A stretch of DNA of 64,000 nt, taken from assembly GCA_032622095.1 (NCBI GenBank), contig CP136062.1, positions 132,637,282-132,701,281 of the forward strand. The letters are read 5' to 3'. Shown piece by piece: positions 1 to 10,440 of this stretch (its first letter is position 1; each line of letters opens with the position of its first letter). This DNA comes from Siphonodentalium dalli. Lineage: Eukaryota > Mollusca > Scaphopoda > Gadilida > Siphonodentaliidae. The translations under genes were made by a program, and so were the position numbers. The notes beneath the pieces are model-generated. The model had not been told where the DNA came from and searched no databases. It worked only from the letters and a program-made list of their open reading frames with translations.

Positions 1-100
1 AAAACTTCAAGTTCAGGTCCACTATCACCCCAATCATAACAACCTCAAGACATGACATCGTTGAAGATCTTGAAACTACAGGGAATTAGGTAAATGAAGG
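1..100 (+). repeat. Direct repeat DR1, copy 1
   Basis: This 100 bp block is repeated with only a few mismatches at 2331-2430, in the same orientation. Both begin AAAACTTCA and end near TAAATGAAGGCA. The two copies bracket the tandem array at 441-1960. They could be the edges of a 2.3 kb segmental duplication or very long flanks of an inserted block. The first copy starts at the window edge, so its true left limit is unknown. Confidence 0.85.
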
Positions 101-440
101 CAGTGTACTCAGCACATTTCCTTCCAGAAGCTGTGGCAAGTGTAACCCATTAGTTTATCAGTGCTTCCAATACCTGAGCCCCTAACTTTATAACAGGACA
201 TTTATTTTAAAGAAGTCACATCAGATATTTTTAGGCTTGTTTCAAGGAAAGACAAGTGCAGTTAATAGATAAATTGTCTCAGTTAAAGATCTTCAGGCTT
301 CTAGACCTCCAGTTACAACAACAACATACAAATTCTAATGTCATACAGTTGCACTAATAAAATGTAAACAAGTGCACGCTGTCGGGGCGTGGCATAATAC
401 GCCCGTTTCTGGAGTAGAGTGGGGCATGTAGATGGATCCC
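101..440. other. Unassigned stretch with a small hairpin
   Basis: No gene is visible. A short stem, GGGCGT paired with ACGCCC around 'ggcata', lies near 385-405. The phrase 'cataatacg...cccgtt' here recurs near 1950, at the other side of the tandem array, so this may be the array's left terminal module. Confidence 0.5.
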
Positions 441-1960
441 ATATTTGAACTTGATCTGTATACCTAATTTGGTTCAGTTCACTCGATTCAATCTAAAGTT
501 ATGCATCTGGAAACCGCATATCAGGTAAAATCTAAGTCGAAAAAGGGGCATAACTCAGTCAAAATCATGCAGACGAAACCTATATTCGAACTTGATCTGT
601 ACTTTGGGGTGGTAAACTAATATACCAAATTTGGTTCAGTTCACTTGATTCAATCTAAAGTTATCATCCGGAAACCGCAAATCAGGTAAAATCTAAGTCG
701 AAAAAGGGACATAACTCAGTCAAAATCATGCGGACAAAACCCATATTCGAAATTGATATGTATTTTGGGGTGGTAAACTAATATACCAAATTTGGTTCAG
801 TTCACTTGATTCAATCTAAAGTTATCATCCGGAAACCGCAAATCAGGTAAAATCTAAGTCGAATAAAAGGTCGGTAGACCTCATGTCCGCCTCTAAGCGT
901 CGGCTTGATACGACCGTTGTTTGCGCATAAAAACCTGTCTTTAGTGCTAGTAAACCTACATACCAAATTTAATTTCATTCAGTACACATTTACTAAAGTT
1001 ATCATCCGGAAACCTCAAATTGGCAAAAATTCTAAGTAAAAAAGGGACATAACTCTGGTGAAAATTGGCAGGCGGAACACCCGAATTCGAACTTGACCTG
1101 TGTTTTGCTGGGAGAAAGACACATACCAAATTTGGTTTAAATCTGATTAACTCTACTAAAGTTATCATCCGGACACCAACTTTTGGGGTTTTATATGTCG
1201 GGTCAGCGGACAAAAAAGGGCCATAACTCTCGCAAAAATTATCAGATTAAACCGAATTCGAACTTGAGCTGTATTTTGATATCAGTAATCCACAAAAAAA
1301 CGGGTTTTGCATATAAACAATCCAAAATCAAGTTTTATCATCCGGAAACCAAAAAACAGAAGAAAAACTGAATTTTATATGTCGAAAAAGGGGCATAACT
1401 CTGCCAAAAATGGTCGGGCAGAACCCAAGTTCGAACTTGACCTGTGTTTTGCTGGGAGAAAGTAATCTACCAAATTTGGTTTGAATACGATTAACTCTAA
1501 TAAAGTTATCATCCGGAAACCAACTTTCAGGGGTTTTCTAAGTAAAAAAAGGGGCATAACTCTGGTGAAAATTGGCGGACGGAACCAGAATTCGAACTTG
1601 ACCTGTCTTTTCTGCTAGTAAACCCACATACCAAATTTAATTTAATTTGGTTCACTCTAACTAAAGTTATCATCCGGAAAACTCGGATGCACAGACGGAC
1701 GGACCCACGCACGCACGCACAGCCGTGCTGATTATAATAGTCCTCCAAACCCGTTGCGTCGGCGGACAAAAAGGGGCAAAACTCAATCAAAATCATGCGG
1801 ACAAAACCCATATTCGAACTTGATCTGTATTTTGGTGTGGTAAACTAACATACCAAATTTGGTTCAGTTCACTTGATTTAATCTAAAGTTATCATCCGGA
1901 AACCAAAAGCAGATGGATGGACGACGGACAGATGACGGACAACCCATTTGCATAATACGA
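441..1960 (+). repeat. Degenerate tandem array, 160-175 bp unit
   Basis: Units carry, in order, 'ggggcataactc', 'attcgaacttgatctgt', 'taccaaatttggttca' and 'aaagttatcatccggaaacc'. The 'ataactc' phrase recurs at about 548, 708, 1048, 1220, 1394, 1554 and 1779, so spacing is 160-175 bp except where short inserts sit (about 865-940 and 1685-1765, the latter with an ACGC microsatellite). Similarity is high between the first units and lower later. Open frames here follow the repeat and do not look like genes. Such 'cataactc' repeats are, to my knowledge, common in bivalve genomes. Confidence 0.85.
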
Positions 1961-2330
1961 CCGTTTTTTCAAACAGGCATATAAAAATGAAACATGGCAA
2001 ATAAACTAGAACTATATATACACAACAAAGAATGTGTTTTCGTTATTGAGAAATTAACAAAATAATTATTTGTTTCCCACTAAAATATCGAAACTAGATG
2101 AAATAAATTGACAGAAAATTCAATATCAAACATGATAGTGTCTATCTGCAGCTCTTCTTGTTACAAACGTGTTATTTTATACGCTAGAATCTTAAGAAGA
2201 ATAAACAGGTTTCATTAAGATTGACCTCGAGTCGTGAATACATCTTTAACTCTTCTTTGTACCAATCGATAGGAATATCTTAACCCAGTAACGTGTTAAA
2301 TACGTGGTGCAAAGGTTGCTGCAGTGCAAT
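1961..2330. other. Unassigned AT-rich stretch
   Basis: I see no gene, hairpin or second copy in this window. It separates the tandem array from copy 2 of DR1. Confidence 0.5.
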
Positions 2331-2430
2331 AAAACTTCATGTACAGGTCCACTATCACCGCAATCATGACAACCTCAAGACATGACATCGTTGAAGATCT
2401 TGAAACTACAGGGAATTAGGTAAATGAAGG
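2331..2430 (+). repeat. Direct repeat DR1, copy 2
   Basis: Near-identical to positions 1-100 (offset 2330). The match stops where copy 1 reads 'cagtgtactcagc' and this copy reads 'cactcagctcg'. Confidence 0.85.
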
Positions 2431-2930
2431 CACTCAGCTCGTTCCCTGAAGCTTTCACTCGGCCCAAATTAAACAATAAATCATTAGTCCACATTAAAAC
2501 AGCACAGGCTCCGAAATAACATTAATTTCATTTTTCGCTCTCTCTCTTGAAGCTCGGCTCTGTGATTTAAAAAGAAATTAGCCTCGGTAATGAACAGAAA
2601 TCCATCAAGGTCTGACAGTCATCGGCGCTAATCACGTTCGATGTGAGATGGAATGCTCGTCACGATCACATCATTTCTTAATTTATTTTGAATATTAATT
2701 ACACATCCTTTGACGTAAATATGGATTTTGAAGATAATGGTTCAGTTTTAGAACGAACTCTGAGGAATGTGTCTTCCGGGACACGATGATTAATGCTTGC
2801 AAGTCGGCTAATCAGGCTAATTAAATTGGATTGATGATGCAACAGTTGCTAATAGCAACAAGCTTAATTTCCTTTCTGACCAATTTGGATGATGCAAATC
2901 GATTTCCAACGAGATTGGTCGTTTCAAAAT
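2431..2930. other. Repeat-poor island rich in TAAT motifs
   Basis: No part of this stretch recurs in the window and no open frame stands out. It contains many TAAT/ATTA cores, for example 'gaaattagcc', 'cgctaatcac', 'atattaattacac' and 'gctaattaaattgg'. These match the core bound by homeodomain proteins, but AT-rich DNA yields such cores by chance. A conserved non-coding element is only a suggestion. Confidence 0.3.
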
Positions 2931-3540
2931 TGAAGAAATGAAACTACGACCCTTCTGAAGTGTCCACAGGGGAGGGACACTTGGAATTGTACATGTACCT
3001 TATTCTAAGTTATCTATATTTCAGGGGCCTTCTTAGGGACATGTGTACTGGTGCCAGAGAGAGAGAGAGGACATAAAGACTGAAGTTCAATTAGCCTCAA
3101 TATCAACCTTCCATGATTTGATTCCGTAATGCAAAATCTTCCTACAATCATTAAAGATGCTTTAATTCTTTCAGTTATGTGGAATTTTGTCCTGAATGAC
3201 ACCATGCAACTGGCTTGATTGAAAACAAGAGTGTTAAATTCTTAAAATAAATTATTTTAATTGCCCTAATATGCATGGCTTCTTTCTATTTGAGCATCAG
3301 CATAATTAAATAACAGAGAAGTGACGAAATAACATGGCTTTAATAAAAGTGCTATATGCAGCCATCATAAATGGCTAGGGCAATCAACAATGCCAAAGCC
3401 ATTTGCTGAAGCAAACTGGGCCATGGCAAAGGATTCCCATAGCGGATTGCCGAAGCCAAACAATCTGAATTAAGAGGGCTGTATATGCTTTCATATATTA
3501 TTTATGCAGAGATTTCTATTTACAGAGAACCAAAGTTGGC
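2931..3540. other. Unassigned stretch with GA microsatellite
   Basis: A (GA)n run lies at 3056-3069. The rest shows no gene or repeat that I could pair within the window. Confidence 0.5.
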
Positions 3541-3800
3541 ACTTCAACATTTTTTTTCATCCTAAGCAGTCCTAAGGGCCATAACTCTTAATGGATAAAA
3601 ACACATTCCCTTTGGATATCTGCCCCCCCCCCATGGTGATCCATAAGCATAAATAAGATCATTCAAATCCAACTTATGATGACACTGATATATAGAATTC
3701 CAAAGTTGTTACGGTCGGACACATGGATGGATGGATGGACATAATCACAGACACATCGAAAAATCAACAGAACAGAACTGTTATATTGTCCTGATTGAGA
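3541..3800 (+). repeat. Degenerate 'gccataactct' repeat with GGAT microsatellite
   Basis: The phrase 'gggccataactct', a C10 run at 3623-3632 and an ATGG microsatellite near 3724-3740 give the same style of sequence as the stretches near 19,040, 26,990 and 37,100. It is probably a fossil tandem-repeat unit. Confidence 0.45.
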
Positions 3801-3830
3801 GCAAATATATTCATTGCATTCAATGCTTAT

Positions 3831-4069
3831 CCCTTTCTTTACTAAATGGATTCTCCCAATGAGTTATAAATGTATACATTGGAATGGTCTATTCTATTAT
3901 TCGTCTGGAGGTATGTTCATCAAATTGAAGCAGAAGACAGATAATACAAGTGCAACAGATTTTTATTTATTGGGGAGAAACGTTCAGATATATGGTCGTT
4001 AGTTGAATTTATTATCTGATAATTTCCGAAGAGAACTAGTTAATGAGTATTTAGTATAGCAAGGGTTAA
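3831..4069 (+). mobile_element. TTAA element family E, copy 1
   Basis: Shares its length and phrases ('attctcccaatgag', 'ggaatggtctatt', 'aatgagtatttagtat') with copies at 9757-10009 and 26083-26741. The right end reads AAGGG then TTAA. The left end CCCTTTCTTTACTAAAT is an imperfect inverted match to it. No coding capacity. A TTAA target and CCCTTT-like ends suggest piggyBac-type mobilisation. The left TTAA is not intact here. Confidence 0.65.
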
Positions 4070-4121
4070 TCGATATTTCTTTTCGATATTTATGATGTAA
4101 TTCCTGAGTAAAACTATGTCC

Positions 4122-4575
4122 CCAAGCCTCAAAATATTGTGCTGGTCATTTGCAGAATGAGGTCTCCAGAGGGTAAATTTTACGACACTATCCTGCACAG
4201 CGGGCTAGCATCACTAAATACATCCTCAGGAAGCCTCATTCGGCATGGCCGCATCTGCTATGGGAGAACTAAACACAGATTTAAGTTCCCAGATGGTGAT
4301 GTGCACCCATTGGGCACCTGAATTGGGTCATCTGGCAATTTGGGGATATCATATAGAGAAACTAAATCAAAAAAGAAAAAGAAACTTTCTAAAGAAGTTT
4401 CTAAAGAAACCAAAACAAACTTATTAATTTGATAATAAAGATACTTTTCAAAGATGAGGCCTAAGCAGAATGAGGTCCCCAGAGGGTGAATTTAGTGTTG
4501 TGCGGGATAGCGTTACTAAATGCACCCTCTGGGGACCTCATTCTGCAAATGTCCAGCACTATATTTTGAGGCCTG
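4122..4575. mobile_element. Foldback element family J, copy 1 (variant ends)
   Basis: Both ends carry a hairpin built on 'gcagaatgaggtcyccagag' and its complement. The terminal inverted repeats outside the hairpins, around 'gcctcaaaatatwgtgctgg', differ from the AGTGTGTCTGTC ends of the other copies. The middle holds the family's 'ctatgggaga' and 'agatgaggcctaagc' segments. Open frames at 4139-4697 simply read through it. Confidence 0.8.
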
Positions 4576-5138
4576 TGTGCCCTATTCATAAAGTTCTGCC
4601 TCCCTTTACCTTTCGTTGTTTCTGGAGGCCCCCACCCCCAATCCTAGTTAAATGTCCTCGGGCAAATGAGTCACTTTTTGCACAAGAAAAAAGTTAATGA
4701 ATGTTGACTACAACTTTAATGGAGATGAATGATGTGGTATGTTGCAGCTGTGTCCATTATAGAAACTGTACAAAGGAGTAATAATGCACGCAAAAATTAA
4801 TTAATTGTCTACCAAACATCACATTTTACTTTTTCCTATATATCTGTAGGGAAAATGTGCAACCATCATAAATTGTACACAAATAAAAAAAAAAAAAGAA
4901 CCTTCCTAACCATTAACATAATTAAAACAGAAGATAATGATCTTTGTCAAGGATGTTGATGACACGGTAATTTATTATGAAAATGATGTGATGCATAAAA
5001 CAAATGGGGTCCTTGTAAAACATGAGCAATCCCCTCCCACCCCTGGTTAAGTTGTCCTCTTAACTTTCTATGGTGTTGGAAGTTCCTGCTGATTTAGCTT
5101 TGATGTTGGTGGGGCAAAATGATGCTGTAAAAGTACTA
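4576..5138. other. Unassigned stretch
   Basis: AT-rich with an A13 run near 4886. No gene, tRNA or repeat copy recognised. Confidence 0.4.
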
Positions 5139-5286
5139 CAGTAATGTCCTAAATAATTGACTCCTTAACCACAGCAGAATTATGGGTAATTATTCAGGAT
5201 TTAGTCAGAAATATTTTCGACTAAATCCTGAAAAATTACCCAAAATTCTGCTGTGGTTAAGGAGTCGATTATTTAGGGCAATACTG
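5139..5286. mobile_element. Tc1/mariner-like palindromic MITE family I, copy 1 (short form)
   Basis: A near-complete palindrome starting CAGTAATGTCCTAAATAATT and ending with its complement, flanked by TA on both sides (5137-5138 and 5287-5288). A TA target and a CAGT start match Tc1/mariner conventions. It lacks the inner 'ggcttgttgccattcat' segment of the 208-267 bp copies, so it is either deleted or a shorter subfamily. Confidence 0.85.
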
Positions 5287-5739
5287 TATATATATTGTTT
5301 AATTATCATGTTTATAGTCATACTTGGCAGTATCATTTTCTGAAGGGAGTATTTAAGTAAACAGATCTGATATCTGAGAACATTTTAACAATAGCTTCCA
5401 AATTATTGCAAAGCGACCCAAATATTGATTGCTCTTCCATTTTTGGCAAAAACGAACAAAACCATTATTGAAATATATTCAGATTTAGATGTTCTATTAT
5501 GTTTACTATAGGCGATGGCTTTTCTCGGATCATTCAGATTTGCCAAAGAAAGCGAAAAATAATTTGGTCACCCGACGCCCGCATTTGTTCGGTTTGGTCT
5601 GGTGGAGTTTATTATCATTTCAGTTGCTACTGGTGGTGGAATGACTGAGCATAGGGTTAATTTTACAGGGCAAAAATGCTTTCTTCCAGATCATGTAAAT
5701 TTTCAAAACAATTCTCCAATAAATGTGGGCTGCAGGGCG
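5287..5739. other. Unassigned stretch with a relic shared near 20,390 and 34,970
   Basis: The piece around 5590-5670 ('ggagtttattatcatttcag', 'gggttaattttacagg') resembles sequence near 20,395 and 34,975-35,050 and may be an old family P copy. No gene is visible. Confidence 0.35.
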
Positions 5740-5962
5740 TGCCGATGGGTTCAAATTTGAAATCCAAGATGGCTACTGGTGGCCATGTTTTTTAATAAAT
5801 TTCGATCAAAATAGAAGGCTCCCATCTAGATGTCACCCAGAAGATCCATATGTTTGGTAATGATTGGATGAGAGATGTGAAGTGTTGGGTGTGCTAAATG
5901 ATTTAGTCATACAGAGTAACTTCCAAGATGGTAGACTCGTCCCTGGCTCATATGTGAAACAC

Positions 5963-6400
5963 TACGGCGCTATTGCTCTGTGACGTGCCCCCCCCCCATA
6001 AGAGACCAGTACGGACTATCGCCATTTTTAAGTAGATGAAGTCATTTGCGTCATCGTTCCATATATAACGACGGAGAGACAACAGCAACACTGGGATACC
6101 CATCAAAACACAATACGTTGCCTCGTGTGTTCTGCGAAAATAGTTTACATATTTAAAATATCTATTCATAAATACTAAGTAGGATATCAAAATAATTTGT
6201 TTTGATAACTTTTTCCCGCCAGAGATCGGCAGAATATAGTCAAATGTGGGTCTTTGAACACAACACACAAATCACTTTAGCCAATCAGATTGCACTGTTC
6301 TATTTTAGTCCCAGTCAGAATTCTGACCGGAGATCCACAAAATGGCGATAGTCCGTACCGGTCTATAATAACGACGTCCAAAGCAGAGCGATGGCAAGGT
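5963..6400. mobile_element. Foldback element T
   Basis: Inverted arms: 'cagtacggactatcgccatt' near 6008-6027 pairs with 'aatggcgatagtccgtaccg' near 6342-6361. Weaker pairing continues outward through 'gctctgtgacg' and a C10 run at 5988-5997. It lies inside the K array. The 106-codon minus-strand frame at 5948-6268 lies mostly inside this element and shows no known domain. Confidence 0.6.
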
Positions 6401-6453
6401 TTATAGTCCGGGGACCAGTCAACCAAGATGGCTGCTGGCGGATATGTTTTTAA

Positions 6454-6844
6454 CCCTTTACCCAACAGAAGGGCCCTGTGCCAATGCATTCTCTTATATA
6501 TGCGAGTCGACCATAGGTCGCCTCGCATATATAAGAGAATGCATTGGCTTAACACATTAAAAATTATAAAATTGTTAAAGAATGTAAGAAAAAATGGTAA
6601 AAAGTGTTAAAAAAAGATTTTTTTAGGCCAATGCATTCTCTTATATATGCGAGGCGACCTATGGTCGACTCTCATATATAAGAGAATGCATTGGCACAGG
6701 GCATAACTGTAACTATCACAATGTGGTCAAGGAGCCGATTCCAATGATATCCATATTTGTATGGTTCTATTGAGACAGACCGAAAATATTTTAGGCTGTT
6801 GAAGCTTTATTTGGCCGGTTTTGGCCGGTTTGTTGGGTAAAGGG
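6454..6844 (+). mobile_element. TTAA element family A, copy 1
   Basis: Flanked by TTAA at 6450-6453 and 6845-6848. The ends are CCCTTTACCCAACA and its complement TGTTGGGTAAAGGG. Inside are two near-perfect hairpins (module H, about 6476-6548 and 6628-6702), inverted relative to each other around an A/T-rich spacer, then 'gaagctttatttggccgg'. TTAA duplication plus CCC ends is the piggyBac pattern. There is no transposase, so it is a MITE. Copies: 26262-26650 (opposite orientation) and 49515-49911. Confidence 0.9.
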
Positions 6845-7110
6845 TTAAACGATATTGTTCAAATTTGATAGCTCCCATCTATAGGTAATTCTAAAAATCC
6901 ATATGAAGATTGGTGGTGAACGGAAGAGGGATTGGTCTGTAGGGTGTGCCAAAGGTTTTAGTCTTGCAAAGAGTTAAATCCATGTTTTTCATCGAAAATC
7001 GTTCAAATTCAATAGCTCACATTTATGGGCGATTCTAAACATACCTAAACATATCTAAATTGTTGATGGACGGATTGACCTGTAGACGGATGGATGACGG
7101 ATGCCAACAC

Positions 7111-7604
7111 ATGGCAATAATTTTGTATATAACAAAATTTTAAGGTATACATTTACATCTATTTTTACTACCTTTTCTCTGCATCGCTTAAAACTATATT
7201 GACAATTCTCTTTGGTGTGACTTCTGTACATCAACAGGATATCATACAAACTCATATCATGGTGACAATTGATCACAAAGCAGATAAAGTAGCCGTTCGA
7301 TAACGTATTGTCCTTTCAAACAACAGACAAACCAGTTATGACATTCCGCAATCAGGCTTTGACGAGATTGCATCGACTGGGGGGACTAATTATTAAAACA
7401 TGTGTTATGGGAGTCGACCAATAATATAGGTTTCTCTGTTTGCCATGAATAGGGGGTTTAGAGGGAAGCTTTTATCTTAGAATACTCTTAATTAGCGTTT
7501 TGGCTTTGTGTGGGGTAAAACACATGTCGTCGATCAATAGAAGAATTAGCGCAATCTGCGTTTGACATCAATAGAACCTCCAGGCTTGACATGGCTATGT
7601 GTGA
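7111..7604. other. Unassigned stretch
   Basis: No gene seen. The phrases 'aaaacacatgt' and 'gcgcaatctgcg' just before 7570 recur near 8365-8440, so this is probably an outer part of the tandem unit listed next. Confidence 0.35.
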
Positions 7605-8520
7605 TGCAGCTTTGTTGAATATCAAGTTAAAGTGACATGGTGCAAATGATAGCCATCTTCCCTAGAGCTTCAAATAGTGTGTCTGTCATTTGCAGAATGA
7701 GGTCCCCAGAGGGTGAATTTAGTGACACTATCTCACACAGAGGGCTAAATCACCAAATGGACTATCTGGGGACCTCATTCTGCTTAGGCCTTAACTGCTA
7801 TGGGAGACCTATGATCAGATTGGTGTTCCCCAGTTGAAGTTGGTGATGGTCACTTCGATTTTTATCTTCTGCAAATTAGGGGATATAGAAACTTCACAGA
7901 AGGTAAAAAGTAATTCAAAACAATGTTAATTTGAGAATATAGATACTTCCCAGAAGATGAGACCTAAGCATAATGAGGTCCCCGAGTGTGAATTTGGTGA
8001 TGCTAGCCCACTGTGCAGGATAGCGTCACTAAATTCACCCTCTGGGGACCTCATTCTGCAAATGACAGACACACTAATTGCAGGCTTTGTTGAATATCAT
8101 GTTAAAGTGACATGGTATAACTGATAGCCATCTCCGCTCGAGCTGAGTTAGTTAGTGAATTTTTCCTAAAGACAGGATGTTTTTGTTTTATCTCGTAATA
8201 TTTGAGTATGAATAAGGATGGAGTCTCTCTTTAATACTTGCAATTCTAATCTAGATTCCAAGCTCTAAAATATATGTTCTGAGTTGATGGCGTCAGCCAA
8301 CAAAAGCTTGTGTGACTAGAAATTAATTTTTTCTTTCCTCTGTTTCTACACACTACCACAGTGGGACAACACATGTTACTATTTTTAACACTACACTGTT
8401 TGGCAGAGATTCAATGCTATCGATAATAACAAAATCAGCACAATCTGTTATGGATATCAGGCTTACATGGCTATGTGTGATGCCGCTTTGTTGAATATCA
8501 AATTAAAGCCACATAGGGGT
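7605..8520 (+). repeat. Local tandem repeat around 'gctttgttgaatatca'
   Basis: A phrase of about 60 bp ('gctttgttgaatatcaagtt', 'aaagtgacatgg', 'gatagccatct') occurs at 7610-7665 and 8085-8145, and its first half again at 8488-8515. The first two copies flank element J2. The unit looks tandemly duplicated, with J inserted at one junction. Confidence 0.6.
7671..8087. mobile_element. Foldback element family J, copy 2
   Basis: Ends AGTGTGTCTGTCATTTGCAG and complement. Each end folds into a hairpin of about 45 bp arms ('gaggtccccagagggtgaat' with complement). The middle keeps 'cttctgcaaattaggggata'. About 400 bp, no coding potential. Full-length relatives are at 35239-35662, 37367-37812 and 43777-44183. 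Confidence 0.85.
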
Positions 8521-8608
8521 TTGAGCTTCAAAATACACATAATATTTGTTTATCCCAGTATCGAAATAGGTCGATAAATATCTGAACTACCATTCTATGA
8601 GCATTATA

Positions 8609-8816
8609 CAGTAATGCCCTAAGTAATCGACTCCTTAAACACAGCAGAATTATGGGTAACTTTTCAGGATTTAGTCGGAAATATGGCTTGTTGCGATTCA
8701 TCGGAAAGCCCGAGAGCTTTCCGATGAATGGCAACAAGCCATATTTCCGACTAAATCCTGAAAAGTTACCCATAATTTGGCTGTGTTTAAGGAGTCGATT
8801 ACTTAGGGCATTACTG
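8609..8816. mobile_element. Tc1/mariner-like palindromic MITE family I, copy 2
   Basis: A palindrome with CAGTAATGCCCTAAGTAATC ends and TA on each side (8607-8608, 8817-8818). The arms meet at 'cccgagagctttccgatgaa' near 8709-8728. The overlapping frames at 8528-8899 (minus) and 8652-8852 (plus) encode almost the same peptide because the DNA is palindromic. They are not genes. Confidence 0.9.
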
Positions 8817-8819
8817 TAC

Positions 8820-9120
8820 GTTCCAGAAAGACACATTGAAGTCATAAAATAATAAAACTTTGTACACAATGTAGGGGCCCCATAAAAAAACAACGCCATT
8901 TGTATTCATCGGAATTCTGGAATTGGAAATGGGATGTCCGGAAAAGGTATATTGTGTTATCTTAACCCTTTACCTAATAATAATATGACTAATGTCATTA
9001 CCTCCACCCAATACTGATTGGAAAGAATATGGCTTATTGGTTTACATTTTGTATGGACCATATATTGACGATTTAACTACCAAATGATGGTACATAAATG
9101 GTGATTATTTATCAAATGCT
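8820..9120. other. Unassigned stretch with a solitary TTAA-type end
   Basis: TTAA at 8962-8965 followed by CCCTTTACC resembles a family A left end, but I found no matching right end nearby. It may be a truncated copy. No gene seen. Confidence 0.4.
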
Positions 9121-9123
9121 TAA

Positions 9124-9434
9124 CTCTTTCAGTGCCAGGCTTATTTTGTAGGTTTAGTGCCAGGGAATCTTACGTTTTTCATGGGCATCAAAATTAATTA
9201 CTATGAATACTTGGCAATAGTTTTGAGTTATAACAAGCCCTAAGGACTTATCCAGTTTGTTTTTAAATTCGCTATAGCATGCTTAAGCATACCCAAAAAA
9301 AATTCAACCCCAAAACAACAAAAAAAAATATAAAAACAAAAAACAAAAAACAAATTAGGGCCGAACTTATCGGCCCTGGCACTCTACAGACCGTAAATTA
9401 GAGCCGATGAGATCGCCCCCTGGCACTGAAAGAG
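9124..9434. mobile_element. TTAA element family M, copy 1
   Basis: Flanked by TTAA (9120-9123 and 9435-9438). The ends are CTCTTTCAGTGCCAGG and complement, matching those of copy 2 (19719-19927). The interior includes an A-rich stretch and the phrase 'gggccgaacttatcggccct'. Non-coding. Confidence 0.8.
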
Positions 9435-9597
9435 TTAACGGCTTAACTATCTTTAATGGAACATAAATCCTATAGAAAAGATACTGAAAATATACATAAT
9501 TGGGAAAGAAAGTTCTCGTGGGATGCAATGTGTGAATGGTAAGGATTTATTAATCGGACAACAAAACAGTTGTTGCCCTTCTTCTCAAGAGACATCG

Positions 9598-9653
9598 AGA
9601 TTTGTCACCCGCTCGGGATTGGAATGTCCGTTCTCGAGCGGGTGACAAATCTC
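9598..9653. repeat. Hairpin with 19 bp arms
   Basis: GAGATTTGTCACCCGCTCG at 9598-9616 is followed, after a 19-base loop, by its exact complement at 9635-9653. I saw no second copy in the window, though 'cgggtgacaa' repeats at about 9671-9680. Confidence 0.8.
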
Positions 9654-9717
9654 AATGTGTCCCTCAACATCGGGTGACAACTGTATATTGGATCATTATA
9701 AAACTTCTGTTTTGGAT

Positions 9718-10064
9718 GACCGACTGAATTCATTGGTCCACAAGAGTTAAATTTCACCCTATAAAAATGGATTCCTCCATTCAGTTATAAAAGATTAGAT
9801 TGCAATGGTCTATTATTCATTTGGAGGGGTCTTCATGTAATAAAAGCAGACAGACAGAAAAACATATGATATAATTTCAGAATGACTCATATTCATTGGT
9901 GGGAAATGCTCAGATAGTAAGTTCTTCAACAATGGTCATTTTGTTGAACTAATTATCTGAACATTTCATAAGGGAAGAACTCATCAATGAGTATTTAGTA
10001 TAGAAAGGGTTAAATCTTCGATGACTGACTGGAATTCATTGGTCCACAAGAGTTAAATTTCATT
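9718..10064 (+). mobile_element. TTAA element family E, copy 2, between 40 bp direct repeats
   Basis: The E core lies at 9757-10009, followed by TTAA (10010-10013). On both sides lies 'gaattcattggtccacaaga' with adjoining bases (from about 9726 and 10030). The left TTAA next to the core is not intact. The outer repeats are too long to be a normal target duplication, so a local duplication is likelier. Confidence 0.65.
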
Positions 10065-10440
10065 ATAACCCTGATCAAAAATGATTAAGATCACGTTGAT
10101 ATATATCATATTTCAGGTCACACACTAAGCGTTGTACACAATCATTATATCATGCTTTCTCATTCGCAAATGTGTCTGCCGGCGACATTAAGAAATGTCT
10201 ACATTCTATTATAGAGGGTAGGAATCCATATCACTCATGGTACCAATTGTCAATTCTCTGAATGGTAGTAGTTAGATTGGTTCAGGCCGAGAGCAAAAAC
10301 TAAACAAATTACTTCACATTATAGCTCGCGAGATAATTAAACGGGAGCTGGTTATTAATATAGCCCAAACTAAAGGTGATCTCAAAACATCAGACAATAC
10401 TTAATCAAAATATGACAATGTTTCCGAAGTCATTAGTCTT
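10065..10440. other. Unassigned stretch
   Basis: No gene, hairpin or repeat copy recognised. Confidence 0.4.

Larger units (their letters stand above)
5740..7110 (+). repeat. 'ccaagatggc' tandem array family K, interrupted
   Basis: Repeated phrases 'atccaagatggc', 'gatagctcccatcta', 'gatccatatg' and 'gtagggtgtgcc' recur at roughly 120-250 bp. The array is split by foldback T (about 5963-6400) and by element A1 (6454-6844). Joining the flanks of A1 at its TTAA restores a normal K unit. Related K blocks lie at 14,735-15,390 and 52,375-56,660. Confidence 0.75.

Noticed and set aside
441-1960. Possible CRISPR-like or regularly spaced repeat
   Set aside because: Units are 160-175 bp, adjoining and diverged throughout. 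There are no short identical repeats with unique spacers, and the DNA is eukaryotic.
1-2430. LTR retrotransposon bounded by the 100 bp direct repeats
   Set aside because: The interior is a tandem repeat with no gag/pol motifs, primer-binding site or polypurine tract, and the repeats lack TG...CA ends.
5948-6268. 106-codon minus-strand frame
   Set aside because: It lies largely in foldback element T and crosses a C10 run.
8528-8899. 123-codon minus-strand frame
   Set aside because: It reads through the family I palindrome. The plus-strand frame at 8652 gives nearly the same peptide, and similar frames recur in copies 3 and 4.
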